From Frankia gtarii (GTDB lineage Bacteria > Actinomycetota > Actinomycetes > Frankiales > Frankiaceae), in the NCBI RefSeq assembly GCF_025403375.1, contig NZ_JAMPTM010000024.1:1-43993 (forward strand): a stretch of 43,993 nt of DNA. The letters run 5' to 3'. Below the pieces are notes generated by a model. It did no database searches, was not told where the DNA came from, and saw nothing but the letters and a program-made list of their open reading frames with translations. Positions within the stretch are counted from its first letter, which is position 1. Each line of letters begins with the position of its first letter. This document shows positions 1 through 8,827 of this stretch, in pieces. The position numbers were made by a program, and so were the translations under genes.

Positions 1-165
1 GGTGAGACGTGGGGTGGGGGTCAGGACCGTCTGAAGGACCGTACCGGCCTGGTTCACCGTTCCGGGTCGTCCGCGCTGCCCGGACCGGGGCCCTCTTTCC
101 CCGGTCCGCCGAAATCAGGCGCCGTGGCAATCGCGACCGCTGGTTGCCGGCCAGCACCCGGTCCG
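1..165. other. Window edge, no gene seen
   Basis: GC-rich sequence downstream (3' side) of the minus-strand XRE regulator. A plus-strand open frame runs through it, but its composition is arginine- and proline-rich as expected for a shadow frame and it overlaps the regulator. I see no supported feature. Confidence 0.5.
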
Positions 166-933
166 CTACCGAGGTGCCGGACGGCGCAGGAGGGCGGCGG
201 TGGGCTGGTCGGCGGGGAGAAAGGCTTCGAGCTTCAGTTCGGCGACGGTGACGTCGACGGCGGTGGCGAACGTGGTGATCGTGGTGATAAGCCGTAGCTC
301 CCCGTCGGCCGAGCGCAGGCGCAGGGGAACCGCGAAGCCGAGATGATCCGGTCCTAGCGGTTCGTCTGGCACGTACCATCCGAGTTCGGTGTGGAGATCC
401 GCGAGGCGGTCGTCAGGATTGCGCAGGTTCTCGGCGTGAATGCCGTCGAGAATGTGCCGGGACCATTCGGCGAGGTTCACGATGCGCGGCGCCAGGCCGG
501 CAGGATGCAGCGCGAGACGGTAGACGTTGGTGCCGGGCCCGAGCAGTTCCGTCGCCGCACCGTCGGTGAGGAGGACGAACGCGTCGTTGGCGGCGACAAG
601 GTCGCCGTGGCGGTCGACGACGATCGCCGGGTAGGGCAGGTGTCCGGTCAGGATGTGCGTCAGCGCGGCGCGCACCGGGGCCAGCGCCGGGTCGTCCAGG
701 GAGGTCCGCGGGTAGGCGGGGGCGTAGCCCGCGGCGAGCAGCAGCCCGTTTCGCTCCCGTAGCTGCAGGCCGAGGGATTCCGCCAGTCGGACGACCATGG
801 CCCGACCAGGTTCCGACCGGCCGGTCTCCAGAAAGCTGACGTGCCGCTGGGTGGTCCCCGCCAGCTCGGCCAGTTCGAGCTGGCTGAGCCGCCGGCGGAG
901 CCGGCGTTCGCGTAGTGCCTGCGGGAAGTCCAC
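166..933 (-). CDS. XRE-family regulator with MmyB-like ligand domain
   Basis: Predicted 255-residue DNA-binding regulator. Residues about 5-60 form a Cro/C1-type helix-turn-helix (RRLSQLELAELAGTTQRHVS followed by the ExGRSxP turn). The rest, with YPAIVVDRHGDLVAANDA and the later ELGWYVPDEPLG segment, matches the MmyB-like domain that often follows this HTH in actinobacteria; that domain is thought to bind a fatty-acid-like ligand. The start is GTG, with a GAGG motif three bases upstream. It is divergent from the LLM oxidoreductase at 1022, with about 90 bp between the two starts, so it probably controls that gene and itself. The family is clear; ligand and target are inferred. Confidence 0.88.
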   Translation of the reverse strand: MDFPQALRERRLRRRLSQLELAELAGTTQRHVSFLETGRSEPGRAMVVRLAESLGLQLRERNGLLLAAGYAPAYPRTSLDDPALAPVRAALTHILTGHLPYPAIVVDRHGDLVAANDAFVLLTDGAATELLGPGTNVYRLALHPAGLAPRIVNLAEWSRHILDGIHAENLRNPDDRLADLHTELGWYVPDEPLGPDHLGFAVPLRLRSADGELRLITTITTFATAVDVTVAELKLEAFLPADQPTAALLRRPAPR

Positions 934-968
934 GAGCCTCGTTGTACCGCCCGGGATCGACCGCCGGC

Positions 969-987
969 CATTCCTTCAAGGGAATTG
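969..987. promoter_or_regulatory. Candidate operator between divergent genes
   Basis: ATTCC (970-974) and GGAAT (981-985) form a short inverted repeat with a six-base spacer, in the 88-bp gap between the XRE regulator and the LLM oxidoreductase. Position and symmetry suit a regulator site for both genes. The arms are short, so this is tentative. Confidence 0.3.
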
Positions 988-1021
988 CCGCCCTTCACCG
1001 GCCACCGGCACGATGCGGCGC

Positions 1022-2095
1022 ATGAACGATGACCTCCGCCTCGGCGTGCTCGTCCCGATCGGAAAGGCCCAGTGGGGCGCGGGAACCGACCCACGTGAGC
1101 TCATCGATTTCGCGGTCCGGGCCGAGGAACTCGGCTACGACTCGTTGTGGGTCAACGACTCGCTGCTCGGCCCGCGCATCGAGGCGCTGACCATGCTCGC
1201 CGCCATGGCACCGGTCACCGGCCGCGTCGCCCTCGGCACGGCGACGCTCCTGCCGGTACTTCGCCGGCCCGTGCAGGCGGCGCAGACCCTCGCCTCCCTC
1301 GACCTGCTGTCCGGCGGGCGGCTGACCGTGGCCGTGGGCGCGGCCTTTCCCGGCCGTTTCGGCCGGCCTTTGCACGAGCTGTCCCAGGTTCCCTGGGCCG
1401 ACCGGTTCACCCGGCTCGACGAGACCGTCGCCCTGTGGCGCCGGCTGTGGACCACCGATGGCCCGACCTCCTTCCACGGCGACCTCCTGCACTTTGACGG
1501 GATCCCACCGACCACGGCGCCCAGCCAGGCCGGTGGCCCACCGATCTGGCTCGGCGGCGCCGCCCCCGCCGCGCTCACCCGCACCGGTCGCCGCTACGAC
1601 GGGTGGCTGCCCTACCCACCCGACCCGGCGGACTACCGGACCGGTCTGGCCCAGGTACAGCGGGCAGCCGCCGACGCGGGCCGCGCACCGGACACGATCA
1701 CGCCCGCTCTGTTCGTGTCGGTGCTGATCGCCAACACCGTGGAGAGCGGACGCGACGCCCTGGCGGCCTACAGTCGGGCGAACTACGGACTCGCGCTGCG
1801 GGACCTCGAAGCCATCCAGGCTGTGACCACCGGGCCGCCGGCGCAGGTGGCCGCGCATCTGGCGGGCTACATCGCCGCCGGAGCACGCCACCTCGTCTGC
1901 CGGATCGGCACCGTTGACCTCGGATCCGCGCGGGACCAGCTCGAACGTCTCGCCGAAGTCCTCCCGGGCCTGCGCGGGCCTTCCGGCGGGTCAGGTGGGT
2001 CAGGTGAGGGCCGTGACGAGGGCGGCGCAGGCGCGGACGAGGGCCGGCGCCGCGCGGCCGGTGAGGTCGTCGCTCATGCGAACGGCGGGGCCTGA
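1022..2095 (+). CDS. LLM-class flavin-dependent oxidoreductase (luciferase-like)
   Basis: A 357-residue TIM-barrel protein of the bacterial luciferase/F420-dependent family. The N terminus has the LGVLVPIG strand followed by the RAEELGYDSLWVNDS segment; the middle has ALGTATLLPVL, then LASLDLLSGGRLTVAVG, and later WLGGAAPAALTRTGRRYDGW. These are hallmarks of LLM oxidoreductases, which use F420 or FMN to oxidise or reduce small organic substrates; the substrate cannot be told. The ATG at 1022 was chosen because the conserved first strand follows at once; an in-frame ATG at 1013 is possible. The last 30 or so residues are Gly/Glu/Arg-rich and unlike the family. They arise where the frame runs 96 bp into the oppositely oriented IclR gene. 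Confidence 0.88.
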   Translation: MNDDLRLGVLVPIGKAQWGAGTDPRELIDFAVRAEELGYDSLWVNDSLLGPRIEALTMLAAMAPVTGRVALGTATLLPVLRRPVQAAQTLASLDLLSGGRLTVAVGAAFPGRFGRPLHELSQVPWADRFTRLDETVALWRRLWTTDGPTSFHGDLLHFDGIPPTTAPSQAGGPPIWLGGAAPAALTRTGRRYDGWLPYPPDPADYRTGLAQVQRAAADAGRAPDTITPALFVSVLIANTVESGRDALAAYSRANYGLALRDLEAIQAVTTGPPAQVAAHLAGYIAAGARHLVCRIGTVDLGSARDQLERLAEVLPGLRGPSGGSGGSGEGRDEGGAGADEGRRRAAGEVVAHANGGA

Positions 2096-2755
2096 CACGG
2101 ACAGCGCCATCGGCGACATGCCGGGCACGGACACCGGCATCGCGACGCAGCGCACCCCGACCTCCATCTCGCCCTCGTCGAGGGCGTATCCGCGGGCCCG
2201 GATGCCGGCCAGCTCGTCGAGCAGCGCGTCTACCTCGACGATGGTCGTGGCGGTATGGGTGGACAGCGTCGAGCGCCTGAGGATCGCGCGGGCCTCGTCG
2301 TCGCCGAGCGTGGACAGCAGTGCCTTGCCGACGCCGGTGCAGTACAGGGGGACCCGCCGGCCCACCTCGGTGAAGGTGCGCATCGAGTACACCCCGGGGG
2401 CCTGGGCGACGTACTCGGCGCGCTCGCCGGCCAGGACCGCGAGATTGGCCGACTCGCCGAGCCCGTCGGCGAGTTCGCGCAGGACCGGGGCGGCCCGCTC
2501 GCCGAGCAGCGCGTTCGCGCCGGCGCCCAGCGGAACCAGCCGGGAACCGAGGCAGTACCGGCGGTCGGGGAGCTGGCGTAGGTAGCCGCGAGCGGTGAGG
2601 GTCTGGACCAGCCGGTGGATGGTCGGCAGCGGCAGACCGGTCGCCGCGGCCATCGCGCTGATCGAACAGCCGCCGCCCGCTGCCTCGACGACCTCGAGGA
2701 TGTCCAGGGCACGCTGGACCGACTGCACCCCCGCCGCGCGCTGCTCGACCGGCAT
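2000..2755 (-). CDS. IclR-family transcriptional regulator
   Basis: A 251-residue IclR-type regulator. Residues about 10-75 carry the winged helix (SVQRALDILEVVEAAGGGCS, then MAAATGLPLPTIHRLVQTL). The effector-binding domain has the typical LRELADGLGESANLAVLAG strand pair, the TGVGKALLS motif, and GYALDEGEMEVGVRCVAMPV near the end. IclR proteins of this kind often sense glyoxylate or aromatic acids. It lies divergent from glycolate oxidase and malate synthase G, so control of that C2 pathway by a small acid such as glyoxylate is a fair inference. Its 3' end overlaps the LLM oxidoreductase tail-to-tail by 96 bp. Direct repeats just upstream of its start may be its own operator. Confidence 0.92.
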   Translation of the reverse strand: MPVEQRAAGVQSVQRALDILEVVEAAGGGCSISAMAAATGLPLPTIHRLVQTLTARGYLRQLPDRRYCLGSRLVPLGAGANALLGERAAPVLRELADGLGESANLAVLAGERAEYVAQAPGVYSMRTFTEVGRRVPLYCTGVGKALLSTLGDDEARAILRRSTLSTHTATTIVEVDALLDELAGIRARGYALDEGEMEVGVRCVAMPVSVPGMSPMALSVSGPAVRMSDDLTGRAAPALVRACAALVTALT

Positions 2756-2773
2756 CCCCGCGCACCTCTCTCA

Positions 2774-2807
2774 CCTTGGGCCGGACATTCTCCCTTGGGC
2801 CGGACAT
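2774..2807. promoter_or_regulatory. Two 15-bp direct repeats upstream of IclR gene
   Basis: The 15-mer CCTTGGGCCGGACAT occurs at 2774-2788 and again, identical, at 2793-2807, a 19-bp spacing of nearly two helical turns. The pair sits 19 bp upstream of the IclR gene start at 2755, where an autoregulatory site or another factor's site would be expected. Seen directly; function inferred. Confidence 0.5.
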
Positions 2808-2896
2808 CGGCCCTGAGCACGGGGCGCGCCCGGCCGGCTCCCCCGCCTGGTCCCCGGCGTTCACCTTGACCGAGGGCGCCGTCGCGCCCTACGTTC

Positions 2897-2908
2897 GTAT
2901 CACGATAC
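2897..2908. promoter_or_regulatory. GTATCnnGATAC palindrome, candidate IclR operator
   Basis: GTATC and GATAC arms with a two-base centre, in the AT-richest part of the 248-bp gap between the IclR gene and glcD. IclR-family regulators commonly bind short palindromes in such divergent gaps. The next bases (2911-2920) are T-rich, which would suit a promoter for glcD. Tentative. Confidence 0.4.
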
Positions 2909-2928
2909 AGATTTCTTTTTCCGCATGG

Positions 2929-2965
2929 TGGAAGCTGGCAGAGTGGAAGCCGGCGTCCTGGAAGC
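2929..2965. repeat. Three TGGAAGC heptamers at exact 15-bp spacing
   Basis: TGGAAGC occurs at 2929-2935, 2944-2950 and 2959-2965, in the glcD leader 40-75 bp before the GTG start. The spacing is exactly 15 bp each time. It may be a degenerate tandem repeat or a set of binding sites on transcript or DNA; the purpose is unknown. Confidence 0.4.
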
Positions 2966-3003
2966 GATGTCGTGCGGACCCTCCCCTGGAAAGGCTGGCC
3001 GCT

Positions 3004-4380
3004 GTGACCGTGGAGGACGTCACCATCGCCGAGCTGGTCGACGCACTGCCCGCCGGGGTGGTCGTCACCGATCCGGACCTGCTCGACAAGTACCGCCGTG
3101 ACCGCGCGGCGGACCCGCTCGCGGGGCAGCCCCTCGCGGCGGTGCGCGCCGAGTCGACCGAGCACGTCCAGATCGCCGTCCGGTGGGCGGCGCGGCACCG
3201 CGTCGCGGTGGTGCCGCGAGGGGCGGGCACCGGGCTGTCCGGCGGCTCCACCGCCGTCACCGGAGGCATCGTGCTGTCGACGGAGCGGATGCGCGCGATC
3301 CACGTCGACCCGCTCACCCGGATGGCCGTCGTGCAGCCGGGTCTACTCAACGCCGAGGTCAAGGCGGCGGCCGCAGCCCACGGGCTGTGGTATCCGCCGG
3401 ACCCGTCGTCGTTCGAGATCTGTTCCATCGGGGGCAACGTCGCGACGAACGCGGGCGGCCTGTGCTGCGTGAAGTACGGCGTCACGACCGACTACGTGCT
3501 CGGGCTGGAGGTCGTGCTCGCCGACGGGCGGGCCGTGCGCCTCGGCGGCCCGCGGCTCAAGGACGTCGCCGGGCTGTCGCTGACCAAGCTGTTCGTCGGC
3601 AGCGAGGGGACGCTCGGCATCGTCACCGAAGCCACCCTGCGGCTCATCCCGGCCCAGCCCCCGTCGAGCACGCTGGTCGCCACCTTCCCCACCACCGAGG
3701 CCGCCACCGCGGCCATCCTGGCGATCACGTCGGCCATCCGGCCCGCGATGCTGGAGTTCATGGACCAGACGTCGATCAACGCCGTCGAGGACGTCCTGCG
3801 CATGGGGCTCGACCGCGACGCGGCCGCGCTGCTCGTGGCCCGTTCCGACAGCCAGCACCTCGCCGCCGAGCGCGAGATGAAGATCATGCTCGACGCCTGC
3901 GTGGCCAGCGGCGCCACCGAAACGCTGGTCACCGACGACCCGGACGAGGGCGAGGCGTTCGTCGCGGCGCGCCGCGCGGCCATCCCCGCGGTGGAACGGC
4001 ACGGTGCTCTGCTGCTCGAGGATGTCGGCGTGCCGCTGCCGCGGCTGCCGGAACTCGTCCAGGGCATCGAGACGATCGCGGCCGACCGTGCCCTGACGAT
4101 CGCCCTGATCGCGCACGCCGGCGACGGCAACACCCATCCGCTCATCGTCTTCGACCCGGCCGACGCGGACATGGCCCAGCGGGCCGAGCTCGCTTTCGGC
4201 GAGGTGATGGACCTTGCCATCAAGCTCGACGGCACGATCACCGGCGAGCACGGCGTCGGCCGGCTCAAGAAGGCCTGGCTACCCGACCAGCTTGGTCCGG
4301 AGGTGATGGAGCTGTCCCTGCGCATCAAGCGGGCGCTCGACCCCCTGGGCATCCTCAACCCCGGGGCGGTCTTCCCCTGA
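3004..4380 (+). CDS. glcD: FAD-linked glycolate/D-lactate oxidase, GlcD type
   Basis: Predicted 458-residue flavoprotein that oxidises an alpha-hydroxy acid, most likely glycolate to glyoxylate. The N-terminal PCMH FAD-binding domain shows RGAGTGLSGG from R72, followed by GGNVATNAGG and the KDVAGLSLTKLFVGSEGTLG stretch. The C-terminal FAD-oxidase domain has HAGDGNTHP (from H371) and GEHGVGRLKK near the end. The GTG at 3004 was chosen because GGAAAGG lies nine bases before it and the length then fits the family; a longer frame runs upstream through the divergent promoter region. Malate synthase G follows 94 bp downstream. No GlcE or GlcF partner is present, so it may act as a single-subunit enzyme. 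D-lactate or another 2-hydroxyacid is an alternative substrate. Confidence 0.88.
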   Translation: MTVEDVTIAELVDALPAGVVVTDPDLLDKYRRDRAADPLAGQPLAAVRAESTEHVQIAVRWAARHRVAVVPRGAGTGLSGGSTAVTGGIVLSTERMRAIHVDPLTRMAVVQPGLLNAEVKAAAAAHGLWYPPDPSSFEICSIGGNVATNAGGLCCVKYGVTTDYVLGLEVVLADGRAVRLGGPRLKDVAGLSLTKLFVGSEGTLGIVTEATLRLIPAQPPSSTLVATFPTTEAATAAILAITSAIRPAMLEFMDQTSINAVEDVLRMGLDRDAAALLVARSDSQHLAAEREMKIMLDACVASGATETLVTDDPDEGEAFVAARRAAIPAVERHGALLLEDVGVPLPRLPELVQGIETIAADRALTIALIAHAGDGNTHPLIVFDPADADMAQRAELAFGEVMDLAIKLDGTITGEHGVGRLKKAWLPDQLGPEVMELSLRIKRALDPLGILNPGAVFP

Positions 4381-4410
4381 CGGCGGATTCCCTGACGGCG
4401 GATTCCCCTG
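4377..4410. repeat. Short 15-bp tandem repeat after glcD
   Basis: CTGACGGCGGATTCC begins at 4377 and again at 4392, with a third partial, diverged copy after it. The first copy contains the glcD stop codon. It lies in the glcD-glcB spacer and looks like replication slippage; I see no function. Confidence 0.5.
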
Positions 4411-4474
4411 ACGGCAGGCCCCGCACATGTCGACCACGCCGCTCGGCAACGCGACCACACGACAAGGACTGACG

Positions 4475-6652
4475 ATGACCGAACGGATCCAGATCGGTGC
4501 CCTTCAGGTGGCGGTGAGCCTGCACGAGTTCGTGCAGAACGCCGCCCTGCCCGGCTCGGGAGTCGAGCCCGCGGCCTTCTGGAGCGGCGTCGAGGAGATC
4601 GTCACCGCGCTCACGCCCGTCAACCGGGCCCTGCTCGCCGAGCGCGACGAGCTGCAGCGGCAGATCGACGGCTGGCACCGTGCCCGCGCCGGCTCCCCGC
4701 ACGACGCGGACGCCTACTACGACTTCCTCGTCGAGATCGGCTACCTGCGGCCGGAGCCGGAGCCGTTCCAGCTCTCGACCGAGAACGTCGACGACGAGAT
4801 CGCGCTGACCGCCGGTCCGCAGCTCGTCGTGCCGGTTCTCAACGCCCGGTACGCCCTCAACGCGGCGAACGCCCGCTGGGGCTCGCTGTACGACGCCCTC
4901 TACGGCACCGACGCCATCGCCGAGGACGACGGCGCGCACCGCGACGGGCCCTACAACCCGGTCCGCGGCGCGAAGGTCATCGCCTACGCACGGGCGCTGC
5001 TCGACAAGATCGCGCCGCTGCGCGAGGGCGGTCACGGCGACGCGACGTACTACGCCGTCGCCGACGGCGCCCTGGTCGTCACGCTGGCCGACGGCACGAA
5101 GACCGGCCTGGCCGACCCCTCGGCGCTGCGCGGGTACACCGGCGAGGCGGCGTCGCCCAGCGGGATTCTGCTGGGCCACCACGGCCTACACGCGGAGATC
5201 CTCGTCGATCGCGCGGGAGCCATCGGCGCCGGCGACCCCGCCGGGGTGCAGGACGTCGTCCTCGAGTCCGCGCTCACCACAATCGTCGACTTCGAGGACT
5301 CCATCACCGCCGTCGACGCCGAGGACAAGGTGGCGGCCTACGCCAACTGGCTGGCGTTGAACCAGGGCACCCTGACCGCGACGGTGACCAAGGGCGGGTC
5401 GTCGTTCGACCGGGCGTTGGCCGCGGACCGGACGTTCACCGCGCCCGGCGGCGGGCAGGTCGTGCTGCCGGGCCGGGCGCTGCTGCTGGTCCGCAACGTC
5501 GGGCATCTGATGACCACCGACGCGATCCTCGACGCCGACGGCGCGGAGGTGTTCGAGGGCATCCTCGACGCGATCATCACCTCCCTGGCGGCGCTGCCGG
5601 GTCTGCGCGCGGACGCGGCCCGGCGCAACAGCCGCACCGGCTCGATCTACATCGTCAAGCCGAAGATGCACGGCCCGGCCGAGGCGGCCCTCACCGTCGA
5701 CCTGTTCGCCCGCGTCGAGAAGCTGCTCGGCCTGCCGGCCGACACCCTCAAGATCGGAATCATGGACGAGGAGCGCCGCACCACGGTGAACCTCGCCGCA
5801 TCGATCGAGGCGGCCCGCCGACGGGTGGTGTTCATCAACACCGGCTTCCTGGACCGCTCCGGCGACGAGATCCACACCTCCTTCGAGGCCGGGCCGATGG
5901 TGCGCAAGGCCGACATGAAGACGCAGACCTGGATCACCACCTACGAGAACAACAACGTCGACCAGGGGCTGGCGGCCGGTCTGTCGGGCCGCGCCCAGAT
6001 CGGCAAGGGCATGTGGGCGATGCCCGACCTGATGGCCGACATGCTGACCCAGAAGATCGGCCAGCTCCAGGCCGGCGCGACGACGGCCTGGGTGCCCTCA
6101 CCCACCGCGGCGACCCTGCACGCGCTGCACTACCACCAGGTCGACGTCTTCGCCCGCCAGCGCGAGCTCGCCGACCGGCCCCGCGCGGACCTGCGCGACA
6201 TCCTGCGGATCCCGCTCGGCGACCCGGCCGCGTGGAGCGCCGAGGACCGACAGCAGGAGATCGACAACAACGCGCAGTCGATCCTCGGCTACGTCGTGCG
6301 CTGGATCGACCAGGGCATCGGCTGCTCGAAGGTGCCCGACATCCACGACGTCGCGCTGATGGAGGACCGCGCCACCCTGCGGATCTCCAGCCAGCTCATG
6401 GCGAACTGGCTGCGCCACGGCGTCGTCACCCCCGAGCAGGTGCACGCCAGCCTGCAGCGGATGGCCGCCATCGTCGACAAGCAGAACGCCGACGATCCGG
6501 CCTACCGGCCGATGGCCCCGGACTTCGACGGCGTCGCCTTCCGCTGCGCCACCAGCCTCATCTTCGACGGCGCCCGCCAGCCCAACGGCTACACCGAGCC
6601 GATCCTGCACGCCCATCGCCGGGAGGCGAAGGCGCTGGCCGCCGGTCTGTGA
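4475..6652 (+). CDS. glcB: Malate synthase G
   Basis: A 725-residue protein, the same length class as E. coli malate synthase G. It condenses glyoxylate with acetyl-CoA to malate in the cytoplasm. Diagnostic stretches include [17 protein letters not shown], the [20 protein letters not shown] region, [26 protein letters not shown] and the C-terminal [19 protein letters not shown]. The ATG at 4475 has AAGGA six bases upstream; the frame extends further but without homology. With GlcD it forms a two-step route from glycolate to malate, which explains the pairing with an IclR regulator. No oddities seen in the conserved blocks. Confidence 0.95.
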   Translation: MTERIQIGALQVAVSLHEFVQNAALPGSGVEPAAFWSGVEEIVTALTPVNRALLAERDELQRQIDGWHRARAGSPHDADAYYDFLVEIGYLRPEPEPFQLSTENVDDEIALTAGPQLVVPVLNARYALNAANARWGSLYDALYGTDAIAEDDGAHRDGPYNPVRGAKVIAYARALLDKIAPLREGGHGDATYYAVADGALVVTLADGTKTGLADPSALRGYTGEAASPSGILLGHHGLHAEILVDRAGAIGAGDPAGVQDVVLESALTTIVDFEDSITAVDAEDKVAAYANWLALNQGTLTATVTKGGSSFDRALAADRTFTAPGGGQVVLPGRALLLVRNVGHLMTTDAILDADGAEVFEGILDAIITSLAALPGLRADAARRNSRTGSIYIVKPKMHGPAEAALTVDLFARVEKLLGLPADTLKIGIMDEERRTTVNLAASIEAARRRVVFINTGFLDRSGDEIHTSFEAGPMVRKADMKTQTWITTYENNNVDQGLAAGLSGRAQIGKGMWAMPDLMADMLTQKIGQLQAGATTAWVPSPTAATLHALHYHQVDVFARQRELADRPRADLRDILRIPLGDPAAWSAEDRQQEIDNNAQSILGYVVRWIDQGIGCSKVPDIHDVALMEDRATLRISSQLMANWLRHGVVTPEQVHASLQRMAAIVDKQNADDPAYRPMAPDFDGVAFRCATSLIFDGARQPNGYTEPILHAHRREAKALAAGL

Positions 6653-6728
6653 CACAAGCCGATCGGTGGCCTAGGTCGGTAATGCGAAAACGACGACAAA
6701 CGACGACTCCGGGCAAGGTGGTGTGATC

Positions 6729-7877
6729 ATGCGTGACGCAGTGATCGTCGAAGCGGTGCGGACGCCGGTGGGCAAGCGGAACGGAGCGCTGGCCGGGGTC
6801 CATCCCGGCGACCTGTCCGCGCACGTCCTGACGGAGCTCGCCGCCCGCAGTGGGATCGACCCCGGCCTGGTCGACGACGTCGTCTGGGGCGTTGTCTCCC
6901 AGGTCGGCGAGCAGGCCCTCGACGTGGCCCGGACCGCAGTGATCACCGCCGGTTGGCCGGAGCACGTCCCCGGGACGACCGTCGACCGGCAGTGCGGCTC
7001 GTCGCAGCAGGCGGTCCACTTCGCCGCCGCCGGGGTCATCGCCGGGCAGTACGACCTGGTCGTGGCGGGCGGCGTCGAGTCGATGACCCGGGTGCCGATG
7101 GGTTCCGCGGTCGGCGACGCCAAGCCGCATCCGGCCAGGTTCATCGAGTACTGCGGCGGGGTGCGCCCCAACCAGGGGGTCGGCGCCGAGATGATCGCCG
7201 AGAAGTGGGGCTTCTCGCGGACCCACTGCGACGAGTTCTCCCTCGCCAGCCATGAGCGGGCGGCGGCGGCCCAGGACGCCGGCCGGTTCGAGGCGCAGAT
7301 CGCCCCGATCGACCTGCCGGGCGGCGGCGTGTTCGGCGCCGACGAAGGCATCCGCCGCGGCGGCACCCTCGAGTCCCTCGGCAAGCTGAAGACCGTGTTC
7401 CGCCCGGACGGCGGCGTCGTCACCGCCGGCAACGCCTCGCAGATCTCCGACGGTTCCGCCGCCCTGCTCCTGACGACGAGCGAGCGGGCGGCCGAGCTCG
7501 GCCTCGCCCCGATCGCCCGCGTGCACACCGCGGTCGTCGTCGGCTCCGACCCCGTCATGATGCTCACCGGTCCCATCCCGGCCACCCACAAGGCGCTGGC
7601 GCGCAGCGGCCTGTCCCTCGGCGACATCGGCGCGTTCGAGATCAACGAGGCGTTCGCGCCGGTGCCCCTGGCGTGGCTGGCCGAGTTCGGCGCCGACCCC
7701 GCGACGGTCAACCCCAACGGCGGCGCGATCGCGCTCGGCCACCCCCTCGGCGGCTCGGGCGCGCGGATCATGACCACGCTCGTCCACCACATGCAGGACA
7801 ACGGCATCCGGTACGGCCTGCAGACCATGTGCGAGGGCGGCGGTCAGGCCAACGCCACCATCCTGGAGCTGCTCTGA
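6729..7877 (+). CDS. Thiolase (acetyl-CoA acyltransferase)
   Basis: A 382-residue thiolase that makes or breaks a C-C bond in acyl-CoA chains. The nucleophile is C89 in QCGSSQQA; the other active-site parts are NEAFA, H338 in GHPLGGSG, and C368 in MCEGGGQANA. All catalytic positions are present, so it should be active. The ATG at 6729 has AAGGTGG about seven bases upstream; a GTG six bases earlier is possible. It follows malate synthase by 76 bp and precedes a crotonase-fold gene by 64 bp, so these two look like a beta-oxidation-type pair that may supply acetyl-CoA to malate synthase. Degradative versus biosynthetic direction cannot be decided. Confidence 0.92.
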   Translation: MRDAVIVEAVRTPVGKRNGALAGVHPGDLSAHVLTELAARSGIDPGLVDDVVWGVVSQVGEQALDVARTAVITAGWPEHVPGTTVDRQCGSSQQAVHFAAAGVIAGQYDLVVAGGVESMTRVPMGSAVGDAKPHPARFIEYCGGVRPNQGVGAEMIAEKWGFSRTHCDEFSLASHERAAAAQDAGRFEAQIAPIDLPGGGVFGADEGIRRGGTLESLGKLKTVFRPDGGVVTAGNASQISDGSAALLLTTSERAAELGLAPIARVHTAVVVGSDPVMMLTGPIPATHKALARSGLSLGDIGAFEINEAFAPVPLAWLAEFGADPATVNPNGGAIALGHPLGGSGARIMTTLVHHMQDNGIRYGLQTMCEGGGQANATILELL

Positions 7878-7941
7878 CTCCGCGGGTGCCGCGACCAGCC
7901 CGGCTCGTCCCTTCCCATCCTCACGAAGTGGAACCTTCTCA

Positions 7942-8727
7942 GTGGTAGACGACGCCCACGACCTGCTGCGCTACGAGTCGGTCGGCCCGATCCGGGTCAT
8001 CACGCTGAACGACCCCGACAAGCTCAACCCGATGACCGACGCGCTGCACGAGGCACTCACCGACGTGTGGGTGAAGGTCATGCGTGACCGCGAGGTCCGC
8101 GCCGTCGTGCTCACCGGCGCCGGGCGCGCCTTCTCCGCCGGCGGCGACATCCCGGGCTTCCTGGCCTGCGTCGAGGACCTCGACCACCGCCGGTCCAACA
8201 TGCGCACCGCCCGGCTGCTCGTCGATCACATCCTCGGCTGCCACGTGCCGGTGATCGCCGCGGTGAACGGTCCGGCGGTCGGCCTCGGCTGCAGCATCGC
8301 GGTCTCCTGCGACATCGTGCTGATGTCGGAGAAGGCCTACCTGGCCGACACCCACGTCAACGTCGGGCTCGTCGCCGGCGACGGCGGCGTGGTGACCTGG
8401 CCGTTCATGATGAGCCTGCTCAAGGCCAAGGAGTACCTGTTCACCGGCGAGCGGATCCCGGCCGCCACCGCCGTCGAGCTGGGCCTGGCCAACCGGGTCG
8501 TGGCGCACGAGAAGCTGCTCGACGAGGCGATGGCCCTGGCGGAGAAGCTGGCCGGGCAGCCGGCCCAGGCGCTGCAGGAGACCAAGCGCTCCCTCAACCT
8601 GCACCTGCAGCACGCCGCCCTGAAGGTGCTGCCCTACGCCCTGTCGACCGAGAGTGAATCCTTCTCCTCGCCCGAGGTCGCCGAGCGGGCCCGCGCCTTC
8701 GCGGCCCGCTCCAGCAGCAAGGGCTGA
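7942..8727 (+). CDS. Enoyl-CoA hydratase/isomerase family (crotonase fold), atypical active site
   Basis: A 261-residue crotonase-fold protein. GAGRAFSAGGDI is the oxyanion-hole strand and PVIAAVNGPAVGLGCSIAVSCD the CoA-binding helix. In classical enoyl-CoA hydratase the two catalytic glutamates lie in GGGCELA and in the following FGQPEI motif. Here the first position reads GLGCSIA (Ser) and the second LADTHV (His), so both glutamates appear to be absent. The protein is therefore unlikely to be an ordinary hydratase and may be an isomerase, thioesterase, lyase or another member of the superfamily. The start is GTG. It probably shares a transcript with the thiolase upstream. Confidence 0.87.
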   Translation: MVDDAHDLLRYESVGPIRVITLNDPDKLNPMTDALHEALTDVWVKVMRDREVRAVVLTGAGRAFSAGGDIPGFLACVEDLDHRRSNMRTARLLVDHILGCHVPVIAAVNGPAVGLGCSIAVSCDIVLMSEKAYLADTHVNVGLVAGDGGVVTWPFMMSLLKAKEYLFTGERIPAATAVELGLANRVVAHEKLLDEAMALAEKLAGQPAQALQETKRSLNLHLQHAALKVLPYALSTESESFSSPEVAERARAFAARSSSKG

Positions 8728-8795
8728 TCCAGCCGAATCCCGGCGGGCGGGTTCGCGTAGACGGCTGCGGCCAGCGCGGGAACCCGTCCGTCCGG

Positions 8796-8827
8796 GTGCG
8801 GCGGGATCGCCGTGCGGCGGGATCGCC
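8796..8827. repeat. 16-bp tandem duplication
   Basis: GTGCGGCGGGATCGCC at 8796-8811 is repeated exactly at 8812-8827 and ends directly against the stop codon of the minus-strand membrane gene. Upstream of it, an imperfect GC-rich hairpin between the two convergent genes (about 8742-8793) may act as a terminator. Slippage duplication is the simplest reading. Confidence 0.55.
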
